Origin: Euborellia annulipes
Lineage: Eukaryota; Arthropoda; Insecta; Dermaptera; Anisolabididae
DNA: 64,000 bases
Assembly (NCBI GenBank): GCA_023213315.1
Contig: JAKCPI010003117.1
Location: 42,836-106,835 of the forward strand
Reading direction: 5' to 3'
Part shown: positions 29,270 through 39,250 of the stretch, piece after piece
How the letters are laid out: every line of letters starts with the position of its first letter
Numbering within the stretch: position 1 is the stretch's first letter
Program-made: the position numbers and the translations under genes
The notes under the pieces: generated by a model
What the model saw: the letters and a program-made list of their open reading frames with translations, nothing else
Database searches by the model: none
What the model was told of the DNA's origin: nothing

Positions 29270-30200
29270 AATACACAGCGCGTCAAAAGAAACGGAATAC
29301 TTTTAAGACCTGTTCTTAAGGGACAACGGGAGCGAAGGTGTTACGCATGTTTTTCCCGATAAGAGGGCGTTGTGTGTCATAAAAAGTATGCCCAAAAAAT
29401 CAAAAATTTGCCAAGAGATGTCAGAATGGTAGCTAATAATATTTATTGCATTTTCATTGATCTTTTAACAATAAATGTTATTATATATTATGTATCTTTT
29501 ATAAAAGCATAAAAATATATAAGTATAGGCTATTAGGGGATCGGCTGCTAGTCTAGCCTGCCATCTATTGCAAGAATGCTGAACTAATTTGACAGTTGAT
29601 TTTTAAATAAATCATCTAAGCTTATTTTAAAAATTTCTTAATTAATATGTGATTAATAATAACAATAAATTCATTTTTAAATTTAAAAAAATTAAAGATT
29701 ATTGGGACAGATTGTTTTTTTTTGTATTTGCTTGATAACAAAAAAATTAATTACGATAATTTTTTACTAAGTCAATAAAAAAATTATAGCTCGATGTCCC
29801 AATAATCTCTTATGAATTTAATTCATTTAAAAAAAAACCGCATTGAAAAATTCCTTATAAAAGTCTAGTTTTTTTTTTTTTTAAAGTACGTTTAGACGTC
29901 GCTCCTGAACCCCCTTAATGATACTCTAATTTAAGAAACATTTAATATGAAATAACTTATACATTTCTAAGTAAATTTAACACAAATCCATATCATTTTA
30001 ATAAATATTTACAATTTAAATAAAACAAAGACAAAAATGTCGAAATTTCTTTATTAACGCCAAAATTCTGAAATTTTAAAATAATCTTTCCATTTCAGTT
30101 TTTCTCTGTCTATTTTATTTGTAATTCTTATAAAAACAAAATTTTAAATTAATATCCAACAAAACATATCGAGATTATGTTGATTTGTGGATTTTTTTGT
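29270..30200 (+). mobile_element. Family F element, copy 2, with TTAA insert
   Basis: CACAGCGCGTCAAAAGAAAC ... then the TTAA element, then TGATACTCTAATTTAAGAAA as in copy 1 at 23313. The interior past 30025 runs in the opposite sense from copy 1. Confidence 0.7.
29320..29914 (+). mobile_element. TTAA-target element 2 (595 bp)
   Basis: GGGACAACGGGAGCGAAGGT ... GACGTCGCTCCTGAACCCCC, flanked by TTAA at 29316-29319 and 29915-29918. The other F copy has a single CTTAATGATACTC at the site, which is the empty target. Confidence 0.9.
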
Positions 30201-30225
30201 GTTTTGCAATTTAACTTTATAGGTT

Positions 30226-30420
30226 CCGAGACCCAACTGCCTTTCAACAGTTTCTAAAATCTCCAAGTCCTCAAGATCTAGAAAATCTGAATAAATTCAT
30301 CATTGCAGCCCAAATAATACTCTAAAACAACAGAATTTAGAACATTTTAGTTTGTGATTATGTTATTTTCGACTAATTTTTCTTATAATGTATAATTTGT
30401 ATTATGTTGTTTTTAGTACA
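30226..30420 (+). pseudogene. LINE ORF2 C-terminus and 3' UTR, 5' truncated
   Basis: A frame from about 30229 reads RDPTAFQQFLKSPSPQDLEN, LNKFIIAAQIIL, then a stop near 30294. The minus-strand LINE at 34570-34763 has FQQFLKAPQLEDLQKLYQFI at the same point, so the two are one family of non-LTR retrotransposon. Only about 30 codons and 3' UTR survive. Clade not assigned. Confidence 0.65.
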
Positions 30421-30682
30421 TTTATAGTTTATAAGCGTATAAAAAATTTTTGTTGTAAAATGTGTTGATATAATGGTATTTTTGATAACTATGTTTTTAT
30501 ATAAGGTATTTTTTGTACTGTACTTCAGATATTATATAGAGAATTATTAGCCAATGTTACTATGGTTGTAACTACGAAATACGTTTTTGATTTAAATTCA
30601 TTGTTAGATAATAATCAACAATAATAGAAGAAACTCATTGTAACGTTTCAACCAAATTTAGTCCTACATTCAAATATTTCGG

Positions 30683-30895
30683 GCCCTCGGGGCTTGGTGT
30701 AGAGGTTAGCGTGCTAACCTCATATACCAAACGTCGCGGGTTCGGACCCCGGGCAGTCCGATGATTTTATTTAAGCCAAATGGCTTAAATAAGAATGCCT
30801 GGACCCCAATATATGTATGTATATTAAATCAATAACGGATATCGTAAAAGTCTTATATGGCCTGAGTTGCCGAAAAGACTGTGTGAATGAGAGAA
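30683..30895 (+). mobile_element. tRNA-derived SINE (family G), copy 2
   Basis: GGCTTGGTGTAGAGGTTAGCG (A-box region), CGCGGGTTCGGACCCCGG (B-box), the AAGCCAAATGGCTTAA hairpin and TATGGCCTGAGTTGCCGAAA. Confidence 0.8.
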
Positions 30896-31189
30896 AAATT
30901 GTTTAGAGTTAAAAAAAATATATATATTTTCGCATTAAAATACGGTATGATAATTTAAATAAAATAACGAACCAATAAAAGACACTTTTTCTTTAGTTGT
31001 CAAAAAAATTACTTTTTTTTCATCGAATAGAGACGTTAAATTGAGTCTTGACTTTATACAAAAAAAAAAGAGTTAAAAGAAAAATGATAATTTGTTTTTG
31101 TGGCAGGTTTATTAATAAACACCCTATATATTCAGCTAATGTCTGCGTGGTGAGGAAGGGGGAGGGGTGGGGGGAAGGGGTGAGTGTGT
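30896..31189. other. AT-rich DNA
   Basis: No recognised feature apart from A/T runs and a G-rich stretch at 31150-31185. Confidence 0.5.
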
Positions 31190-31345
31190 GTTTAATCAAA
31201 GTTTAATTTATACAAGGGCAGCAGCAGCAGCAGCCAGAGAGCCATTAAACGCTCACTGTGCAATCGAGATAAGCTTTTAGCGGCAGCCTTGCCTTCGCTT
31301 CCTGTTTCCTTTCTGCGCATGTGCAGTTTGAAAAAAATAAAATTT
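31190..31345 (+). promoter_or_regulatory. Candidate promoter-like element (NRF1, ETS, GATA words)
   Basis: Unique DNA with CTGCGCATGTGCAG (31312-31325), matching the NRF1/Ewg palindrome TGCGCANNYGCA. Upstream are tandem ETS-like TTCCTGTTTCC and the GATA-like GAGATAAGC, after a GCA/CAG run. NRF1 plus ETS is typical of TATA-less promoters. No transcript start can be fixed from sequence. Confidence 0.35.
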
Positions 31346-31824
31346 CTTTTTTTGTTTTTTGGTTGTCTATCTTCAGGTAGGGTAGGGGGAGAGGGGGGGG
31401 GGTTGTTGGTGTTGGCAGATCATGAACTCTCTCTCTCACCCTCTATCCTTCTGTCTGAACTGCACTCATAATTGATAAACCATGTCAACAAAACACAGAG
31501 TACACACACACACACACAAACAGCAGGTTGTTGTTATGTTAAAGCAACAAAGATGTTTTCTATGGTTAAACATTTAATGAGTTCTGATCATCAGGATGAT
31601 GATATTTTAACATATAAATGATTTTTTTTTTTTCATAAAATAATTGAAAATAAAAAAAGGATGCACAGTGGGGGCAAAATCTGGAGATTATGGTGGGTGT
31701 TCCGTGAGTGGGGACAACAGAACGTGCACTTTCATGGGGCGGCAAAATCAGGGGGGGGGGGCACGGAGGAGAAAAAAAGGATATTTAAAAAATCACTCTC
31801 AATATGCGTAGTGATAAAACCAAA
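31346..31824. other. Unique DNA with G runs and microsatellites
   Basis: Contains GGTAGGGTAGGGGGAGAGGG and G runs near 31394-31402 and 31751-31761, plus a (CA)n at 31502-31517. No gene recognised. The 60-64-codon frames overlap low-complexity DNA on both strands. Confidence 0.45.
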
Positions 31825-32545
31825 TTAGAGATGGAAAAAATCGTTTTTCTATTTTGGAATCGACTTGATATTTTACGATTCTCGGAATCGATTAATCATT
31901 TATGAAAGTCGACTTTTCGACTTTAATGTCGACTTTTTAAAAACTCTACAACTCGTGCTTAGGATATAATTACTCAGTAAATATATTAAATATATTTATT
32001 TATTTATAATATAAGTGTAGGGTTACAAATGATGCTGGAAGATGGTGGGTTGGGATTTATTATTTAGCTTACATAAGACCGACTTTCTCCTGGGAAAACG
32101 AAATGAAACACGTTAAGTTATAACAGAGTTACTTTATTCACGCGCAAAGTTGTTATACAAATACTTCTTCTTTCTTGAAGTTAGACCGAATATATTGGAA
32201 CTGGTTTAGGCCGAAAGGGTGGATAATTTTGAAAAGCCGGGAAGGGAGAAAATATTGTGACAGAGAGAAATGGATGGTTTTTTTATTAAATACAACACAC
32301 ACAAATATTGTTTTCAATATTTTTATAAAAGAATATTGCACGTGATATGGCACCGAACATTAAAATAAAATATGGAAGTTGAGTATCAAAATAAAACATT
32401 AAAATTGAGGAATTAAGAATGCCACATATGTTCACTAACCGATCTTAGAAAGCGTGTTGATTGGTGTGTTATGTGGAGGTTTTAAAAGAAAGATGAACGT
32501 CTATCAATGAAAAAGTTACAAACTATTTTACCATGGACGTAACTA
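31825..32545 (-). mobile_element. Family K hAT-like element, copy 2
   Basis: TTTTGGAATCGACTTGATAT, GATTCTCGGAATCGATTAAT, TTGCACGTGATATGGCACCG and CGATCTTAGAAAGCGTGTTG. An insert at about 32010-32280 interrupts it. The right end runs into a CATGGACGTAAC hAT-type fragment. Confidence 0.75.
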
Positions 32546-32700
32546 GAGGGTCCCGGAAGGGAGGGGGACGACCCCTCAGAAGGTTCGTGCCCCCCCCCCC
32601 CAGAAAGCTCCCCGACCCAAGAAAAATTGAGTCACGGCTCACGGCCCCGACTGGTCCCTCCCAGCAACGATGGCTGGTCCCACCAGGCACACCAGATTTT
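32532..32700 (+). mobile_element. hAT-like MITE fragment
   Basis: CATGGACGTAACTAGAGGGT plus GC-rich DNA similar in style to 10439-10681 (TTCGTGCCCCCC, GATGGCTGGTCCC). The right TIR is missing, and ACACCAGATTTTGTTG of family A type follows. Confidence 0.6.
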
Positions 32701-32713
32701 GTTGAATTATAAT

Positions 32714-33347
32714 TAGGGCTCGGATTTCGCCCTATTTGCCTTTTTTTAATTTATGGCTTAAAATTTAGGCCAATATGATATGTATACGTTTCATAAAATT
32801 CTGAATAAAATAAGAGGCATTTGTTAGTGCCTATAATGCCTATTTTGGGTTTTAGTGCCTATTTCATCTATAAATGCCTTTTTTAGTCCTATTTTAAGTT
32901 CAAATAGCCAATTTCAATTTTTTACGAGCTATACATAGCCTAAATTTAAAATTTTTTGAATTATCAAGAAAATATTTCAAGGGGGGGGGGGGGGGGTAAA
33001 GGGGGTAATTACCCCTCCCCCTCCCCGAGATTTGAAAAAAAAAATACTTTTTTTCAAAAAAAAAAATTATTTTTAATGTAAAATTTTAAAAATTAATACT
33101 TAAAAATTTGATTTCTATTTATATTCTGACAAACAAGTACAGAATGCGCCTTTAAATTACCGAAATTAAGAAAAAATTGTGTGCTGTGCGACCAGTCACA
33201 CCAGATTACCAAAAATAAGACATCAATTTTTAAAATTTTTTATATTATTTCTTAATTTCTGCCTTTTAAGTGCCTATTTTAATAATTTTTAGTGCTTAGT
33301 TGCCTGCCTATTTTAAAGATTTTTAGTGCCTATAAATCCGAGCCCTA
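32714..33347. mobile_element. Family J hAT-like element, uninterrupted
   Basis: The 634-bp element has ends TAGGGCTCGGATTTCGCC and TATAAATCCGAGCCCTA, with exact 8-bp duplication ATTATAAT (32706-32713, 33348-33355). A G16 run is at 32981-32996. It supplies the empty site for the family A insertion in 23794-25022. Confidence 0.9.
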
Positions 33348-33355
33348 ATTATAAT

Positions 33356-33968
33356 AGATTTTATTAAAGTCCACTACTTCATATATTTATAATGTTTCAA
33401 CTAGTGCCCACAGTGAATAGATTAAATGTAAGAAATATAAAAATTTTGATATCTAAATGAAAATACAAATTTAGTAAAGTAGTAGGATATTATTAAGTTT
33501 CAAAAACACTTCATTTATTTCAGATAAGAAATATAAAAATTTCACTTAAGAGACACCCTGTATATAAATAATAAAAAGAGAAAAGGAAAAAAAAATAAAA
33601 TAAAAATTCAGTCACGACTTTTTTTTTCCAACTGAGTGAGAGAGAAATAGTGAAGACTCAGCACATTTATAATTAGATGTCGTTCCATATCCGAAATGGA
33701 AACGTTTAAATATTTTATTATTTCAGAATAATAATACCGAACGAGAGGAAAAAAAAAAGAGATATTTAGTTCAAATGATAAAATATTCATTATCAAAACA
33801 GATTATACATATTTTAAGAAGATAATTGTTTAATGAATAGATGAAGAAAACGAAGAGGGAAATTAATCCTTGAGACACAAAACATTTTTAAATTATTTCA
33901 TTAATAATAATGACATACGATTTCAAGATAAAATAAATAATAAAACTTAGTTTAATAATATGCAGCTA
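33356..33968. other. AT-rich DNA
   Basis: No repeat or gene recognised apart from short A-rich tracts. Confidence 0.5.
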
Positions 33969-34230
33969 TTAAGGCGGTAACTGCACACTTCATGTGCAAT
34001 CTTTTTGTACCAGCATGCACAAATTCCCTTCGGCACTGTGCAAGAAACAGCTTATGCCGAAAATTAACCTAAAAATGTCAAACTCGGAAGGTTATTTATT
34101 CGAAGACTACACTTGCTTTAAACAGAGACACAATAAATATTAATATTTAAATGAATTAATATATATTAAATAAATATCAAGTGTCAAGACGGGTATAAAA
34201 TAACGGAGATTTTTTGTTTTCGCAAATATT

Positions 34231-34763
34231 TTTTTTTTTTAATTCTTTATTTTACGGCTGTCCCTCGGGGTCATTCAGCCCTCGCTATTTTTGTCTTACA
34301 ATATTGTAAAATCTTGTAATATATTTGTAGTTACAATATACGTATAAAAACGACACTTACAAAAAAATGATAAATACAATTAACTTATATAAAAACCACT
34401 TTTACAAAAAAAAAAAAAAATTATAAAAAATACTACAACCAAACATGATAAAAGAATTTAATAAAGAACACTTTTTCAAAGAAACATGGTAGAAGGAAAT
34501 TATATAAAGAACACTTTTAAAAATAACATAATAACAACTTGCTTTAGTCTTTTCATATTGTCTGTCATCTGTGTAGATATGATGAATTGATATAGTTTTT
34601 GTAAGTCTTCTAGTTGAGGAGCTTTCAGAAACTGTTGGAATGCTATTGGGGTCACGGAAGTTTGGATAAATTTTTATTGAGTATATTTGGCGTTGGTACT
34701 CGTATGATGGGCATTCACTGATTATGTGAAATTGGGTAGATGGTGTAGTTGCGCATGTGAAGG
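34231..34763 (-). mobile_element. LINE 3' end, 5' truncated, minus strand
   Basis: The poly-T edge (34230-34243), then ATTTTACGGCTGTCCCTCGG, is the reversed 3' UTR and poly-A tail. Coding sequence lies toward 34763. Both edges fall where other O copies read without interruption (GCAAATAT ... AATCGAGCATCAA). Confidence 0.75.
34570..34763 (-). pseudogene. LINE reverse-transcriptase ORF C-terminus, frameshifted
   Basis: The minus strand reads TCATTPSTQFHIISECPSYE, YQRQIYSIKIYPNFRDP, then in another frame IAFQQFLKAPQLEDLQKLYQ and FIIST. The HIISECPSYEYQR stretch matches the zinc-knuckle-like C-terminal segment (H...ECP.Y...R) of many non-LTR retrotransposons. The second part matches the fragment at 30229. 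At least one frameshift; inactive. Confidence 0.75.
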
Positions 34764-34880
34764 AGTCAAATTAAATCGAGCATCAACTGGCTTGCACAAA
34801 ATTCTCCTATAGACACTACAGTTTGCTTGTACAAAAAAATGCACATGCATGCTTGTCAAGTTACGTGTGTAGCCGCTTAA

Positions 34881-35280
34881 GTTACCGAAATTGTAAATGA
34901 ATTTTATTAATATTAACACGACATGTGAATTGGGCTTAGCCCGTGAATTTTGTAAATAAAAATAAATAAATAAATAAAAAGACTAAGAGAAAACAAATTC
35001 TTGCTGGCCAAATGGTGCAAACGCCCAGAACCATTTCTACAAAACAATAATGTAGTCAAAAAGGCTATTAGGGCTAACCAGGATATGTATGCTGGCAAAA
35101 TACAAGTATTATAGAGAAATTGCATATATTGGTGCAAGTGAAAGCTTAGGAGATCACGGGTTCAACTCCCGGGAGACATTGCTCAACCAGGAAAATAAAT
35201 ATAAATGTATTTTTAATGGTGGAGAATTTTTTTTTTTTTTTTTTTTACTTCAAAATCAACAAGGTATGTAGATGAATTTA
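34881..35280. mobile_element. SINE-like tail and tRNA-like fragment in AT-rich DNA
   Basis: GGCTTAGCCCGTGAATTTTG(TAAATAAA)n at 34930-34980 looks like a SINE tail. At 35128-35200 TATTGGTGCAAGTGAAAGC and CACGGGTTCAACTCCCGGG give A/B-box-like spacing followed by an A-rich end. It is too diverged to place. Confidence 0.4.
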
Positions 35281-35630
35281 GAAGGTAATTTTAAGAGATA
35301 GAGAGGTGAGGGGAGGGGGACGTTGACGTAATCATCATTATCAGACAAGGGGAGTGGCATAAAACTTTCCACTTTGTTGAGTTTTTGTCATTCCTCCTGT
35401 GGCGCTCATCAAGACAGCAAGCAACACGGCTGCTGGCTCTCCTTCCTCGCTATTGCCCAATGCAAACGATCTCTAACTGAAGGGATAACGGCAGAAAAAA
35501 ACTGAGCGAGGGATATTTTTTTTTTTTTTTGTCTATCTTTAGAGGTTATAAAAAACAAAGGGTGTTTGTTATAAAAGAAGGCCTAATTGATAATGACAAA
35601 TACTAAATTATAAACAATTACAGTTTTTTA
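35281..35630. promoter_or_regulatory. Unique block with CRE-like motif
   Basis: ACGTTGACGTAATCATCATT (ATF/C/EBP-like TGACGTAA), TGTGGCGCTCATCAAGACAG and GGCTGCTGGCTCTCC. No repeat match and no frame with recognisable similarity. Weak candidate only. Confidence 0.2.
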
Positions 35631-35638
35631 CTTTCTCT

Positions 35639-36175
35639 TACCTATATATATATATATATATATATAGGGGGGGGAGGAGAAAGAGAGAAAGTATTGGATT
35701 CATGTCAAAAATTTGATGTCGAGATTTTGATGGATATACACATTTTGAGGTCCCCTGAAAATTGTTTTAATTGAGCTAGAAGGTTGAAATTTTATATTTA
35801 AGTTAGGCACACTCCCTAGGGCGTGAAAATAAGCTTTTAATCAAAATTGGCCAAAGAATACTAGTACTTTATTGATGTAATTTTTCCGTTTTTTTCGATT
35901 TTCTCAAAATTCGCTCCAACGATTTTGGTTAAAATTCAAAAATCTATTATTTTTTAGATGCTCTTTAAAATGTATATTCTCATTTTGTCATTGAAATCTT
36001 CTGAAGACCACTTTACTCTTGTACTTCATAAAAAAGATAGCAGAAATGGTTGCCATGGTAACAAAATATAAATAAATAGTTTATAAATTTTTACTTCTCT
36101 TACCTATGTATATATGTAATATATATATGAGAGAAAGTATTGGATTCATTCAATCTACCTTACTGTCGGGAAATA
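35639..36175 (-). mobile_element. Family A copy, rearranged
   Basis: TACTTTCTCTTACC, GTCGAGATTTTGATGGATAT, GGCCAAAGAATACTAGTACT, X-box GTTGCCATGGTAAC (36049-36062), then a second right-end hairpin (36091-36150) and a CTTACTGTCGGG stub. The left hairpin is absent. Confidence 0.75.
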
Positions 36176-36227
36176 ATAGAATATGATGTCGTTAGGATAA
36201 TCAAATATTAAGATAATCGAATAGCGA

Positions 36228-36395
36228 TGGAAAAATTGACTCATGACTTTAGTCAAAAATCGATCTTTTACTGAAAATAATCGACTTTTAGTTGAAACTC
36301 TTTCAAGTTGATTAGAATCGATTCTCACTGGACGACTTCGACTTTTTTCTTACAATCAATCAGATTCAATTAGCATTGATATATTTCATTAAATA
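36228..36395 (+). mobile_element. Family K fragment
   Basis: GCGATGGAAAAATTGACTCA, AAAATCGATCTTTTACTGAA, AGAATCGATTCTCACTGGAC. Left end only. Confidence 0.65.
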
Positions 36396-36627
36396 GAATG
36401 AATAGATGAAATTGAAACAAAAAGAAGTAATAATTACCAGGGAATGCAAGGAAAAAAGGATGGAAAGGATAGGCCTACTGTGGCCGGGGAGGCATCCTCT
36501 CGACTAAGGGTCGAGGTCAAGGCAGGGGTGGCAAGGTCAAGGAAGGGGAGAGGAAGTGATAGCCCAGTGGGAGGAAAGACAGTGACATTAAAGAAAGCAG
36601 AGAGATTAAGCATCCTCATCATTAAAA
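36396..36627. other. Short unique purine-rich stretch
   Basis: GGATGGAAAGGATAGGCCTAC, GGTCGAGGTCAAGGCAGGGG and AAGGAAGGGGAGAGGAAG. The + strand 66-codon frame here shows no recognisable family. Confidence 0.4.
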
Positions 36628-37400
36628 AAAAAAATCTGGTGTGACAGCACATTACACAATTTGTCAAAGATAAGTTGGAAAGTTGTGTTCTGTGGAATAA
36701 GGGGCTACGGGAGCGAAGTGGTTACGCATGTTTGTTCCGATAAGATGGCGTTGGGTGTCATAAAAAGTATGCCCAAAAAATCAAGTAATTCAAAAATTTG
36801 CCAAGAGATGTCAGCATGGTAGCTAATAATATTTAATGCATTTGGTTGATTTTCATTGATCTTTTAACAATAAATAATTTATAAATGTTATTATATATTA
36901 TGTATCTTTTATAAAAGCATAAAAATATATAAATATAGGCCAGATATACGCTATTAGGGGATCAGCTGTTAGACTAGCCTGCCATCTATTGCAAGAATGC
37001 TGAACTAATTTGACAGTTGGTTTTTAAATAAATCATCTAAACTTATTTTAAAAATTTCTTAATTAATATGTGATTAATAATAACAATAAATTCATTTTTA
37101 AATTTAAAAAAAATTAAAGATTATTGGGACAGATTGTTTTTTTTGTATTTGCTTGATAACAAAAAAATTAATTACGTTAATTTTTTAATAAGTCATTAAA
37201 AAAATTATAGTTCGATGTCCCAATAATCTCTTATGAATTTAATTCATTTAAAAAAACCGCATTGAAAAATTCCTTATAATAGTCTAGTTTTTTTTTTAAA
37301 GTACGTTTAGACGTCGCTCCTGAACCCCCTTAAAGCACATCAAATTTTTTTATTTGAGAGCTAAGATAGTCCGTGATCGGTGGTTAAAATTGAATTGCCT
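36628..37400 (+). mobile_element. Family A hairpin interrupted by a TTAA element
   Basis: AAAAATCTGGTGTGACAGCA ... AAGTTGTGTTCTGTG, the first 3/4 of the hairpin, is broken at 36697. AGCACATCAAATTTTTTTAT resumes at 37334. Confidence 0.6.
36701..37329 (+). mobile_element. TTAA-target element 3 (629 bp)
   Basis: GGGGCTACGGGAGCGAAGTG ... GACGTCGCTCCTGAACCCCC, with ATAA on the left (decayed) and TTAA at 37330-37333. Closely similar throughout to 29320-29914. Confidence 0.85.
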
Positions 37401-37785
37401 TCTAAAAACATGAACACATGAAATAAATAGGGAAGGAGTCTAAATGGCCTTAGATGCCGAAAAAGATCTTAAAAGAAATTAAAAAAGAAGAACGTAAAGT
37501 TTTTCAACTTAGTTGTCTAGTATTTGAAAATTACAACAACTCTTATATCATGCTCGAAAGGATATGATATAGTTGCTATCTATCAATCCATACTAATTTC
37601 CTTTCAAATTAATGATTAAATTACTCAGGCCTTATTTTCAATCTATTTTATGTGTTCTTGACCACATTTAATGCATTAAATATCGATTAAGAAGATAATT
37701 AAATGCTCTATAAAGTGAGTGAGCAAATAAATTATTACCGATCAATAGCTCAAATTTATCATAGCATTAATAAATAAAGGAATTG
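37401..37785. other. AT-rich DNA with SINE-like tail
   Basis: AAATGGCCTTAGATGCCGAAA at 37443-37463 is the conserved SINE/LINE tail word. The rest is unassigned. Confidence 0.4.
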
Positions 37786-38430
37786 AAAAAATCTGGTGTG
37801 ACTGGTCGCACAGCCCACAACTTTCTCTTACCTTCGTTAATCGAAAGTTGTGTTCTGTGCTGTAACACCAGATTTCTTGTGTCGAGATATATTTAATTTC
37901 TACCGATATATTAGAATTCGAGATGTAAAATTTATAATTATGTGAAAATATTTATATTTTGTTACCATGGCAACCATTTCTCTTATCTTTCCTATGAATC
38001 ACAAGAGTAAAGTGGTCTTCAGAAGATTTCAATGGTAAAATGAGAATATACATTTTAAAGAGCATCTAAAGAATAATTGATTTTTGAATTTTAATCAAAA
38101 TCATTGGAGCAAATTTTGAGAAAATCGAAAAAAACTGAAAAAAGTACATCAGTAAAGTACGAGTACTCTTTAGTCGATTTTGATTAAAAGCTTATTTTCA
38201 CAGTCCAGGAGGGTACAAAACTTAAATATAAAATTTCAACCTCATAGCTCTTTTCGTTCTTGAGATATTTTGTCCACAGACAGACAGACAGACCATGTCG
38301 CGAAAACCACTTTTTTGGATTGAGGGGACCTCAAAACGTGTATATCCATCAAAATTTCGACATCGAATTTTTGACATGAATCCAATACTTTCTCTATATA
38401 TTAACATATATATAGAGGTAAGAGAAAGTA
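37786..38430 (+). mobile_element. Family A full-length copy
   Basis: Left hairpin AAAAAATCTGGTGTGACTGG...TAACACCAGATTTCTTG, X-box GTTACCATGGCAAC (37961-37974), ACGAGTACTCTTTAGTCG, CAGACAGACAGACAGACC, right hairpin TACTTTCTC...GAGAAAGTA. Confidence 0.9.
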
Positions 38431-38845
38431 AAAATTACCATATCATTGCCTCTCTTTGATTTTATTGAGTGTTTATTAAAACATTGAATTTGCTCCTCTC
38501 TCTCTAAGAAGATGATGATGATGATGATGGAATTAACGGTCGGAGTGGTTGCCTGGTCCTTGAGAGGTTGCTGTAGAGCTTGATTACCCTAGAGCAAGCA
38601 GCATATTCAATTGCCTCCCACCCAACACGGCACCTGCCTATCTAACAACCATCTATAGACAAACACATCGTTACAAAACCAAACAGAGAGAAAGCATTTG
38701 CTGGTTAAATGGAAACAGACACCGATCTGTTATCCTTACCCTTGGAATCTAATATCATTTAATAGATGGACGATTTTCTCAGACCAACGGCTAAATAATA
38801 ATATCAACATCACATGTGTGTATCTACAGTATTATTAATATTACT
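38431..38845. other. Unique DNA, moderate GC
   Basis: A (GAT)n run at 38510-38528, then TAACGGTCGGAGTGGTTGCC and CTATAGACAAACACATCG. No coding frame or repeat match. Could be host regulatory sequence, but there is no strong motif cluster. Confidence 0.35.
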
Positions 38846-39249
38846 AGCCGCGCCGTCCGTCTTCGGCGCCCTGGACCCCCCACCAGCTGGCTCGGGCCCG
38901 CCTGCGGCGGACCCTCGCCTTTTTATTCATTATAAAAAGAAAATTATTATTACCAAGTATTCCAGTACAGTGACTAATTGAGGATTTGTTGACCTTCATA
39001 GAATACACAACTGCAAAGAATACTTAAATATTTCTCTATACATTTCCTATGGGATAAATCGTAACTTTAAGAATTAATAACTTAAAAAGTTATAGAAATT
39101 TCGGGACCTGGGTAATCTTCCGGGCCTCTCCATAACGTCCTCTATAAGATAGCAAAATTTTGTTTCAAAATTTCAACGGGAAGTTGGTCAAATAGAGCGT
39201 GACAGACAGACAGACGGACAGAAGGACACACCGCTATTATATGTATAGA
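38846..39249 (+). mobile_element. Family L repeat, complete
   Basis: Head GCCGCGCCGTCCGTCTTCGG and CAGCTGGCTCGGGCCCGCC, body CATTTCCTATGGGATAAATC, tail GACAGACAGACAGACGGACA, ending TATATGTATAGAT. Confidence 0.8.
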
Positions 39250-39250
39250 T

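Larger units (their letters stand above)
33973..34876. mobile_element. Family O TTAA-target element with LINE insert
   Basis: Starts GGCGGTAACTGCACACTTCA and ends TTACGTGTGTAGCCGC, flanked by TTAA on both sides (33969-33972, 34877-34880). Interior words CTTCGGCACTGTGCAAGAAA and TTAAATGAATTAATATATAT are shared with 50221-50957 and 53311-54211. Confidence 0.8.

Noticed and set aside
31365..31385. Second recursive splice site (TATCTTCAGGTAGGG)
   Set aside because: The donor half GTAGGG is weak, and the G-rich sequence beyond is unlike the 13932 site.
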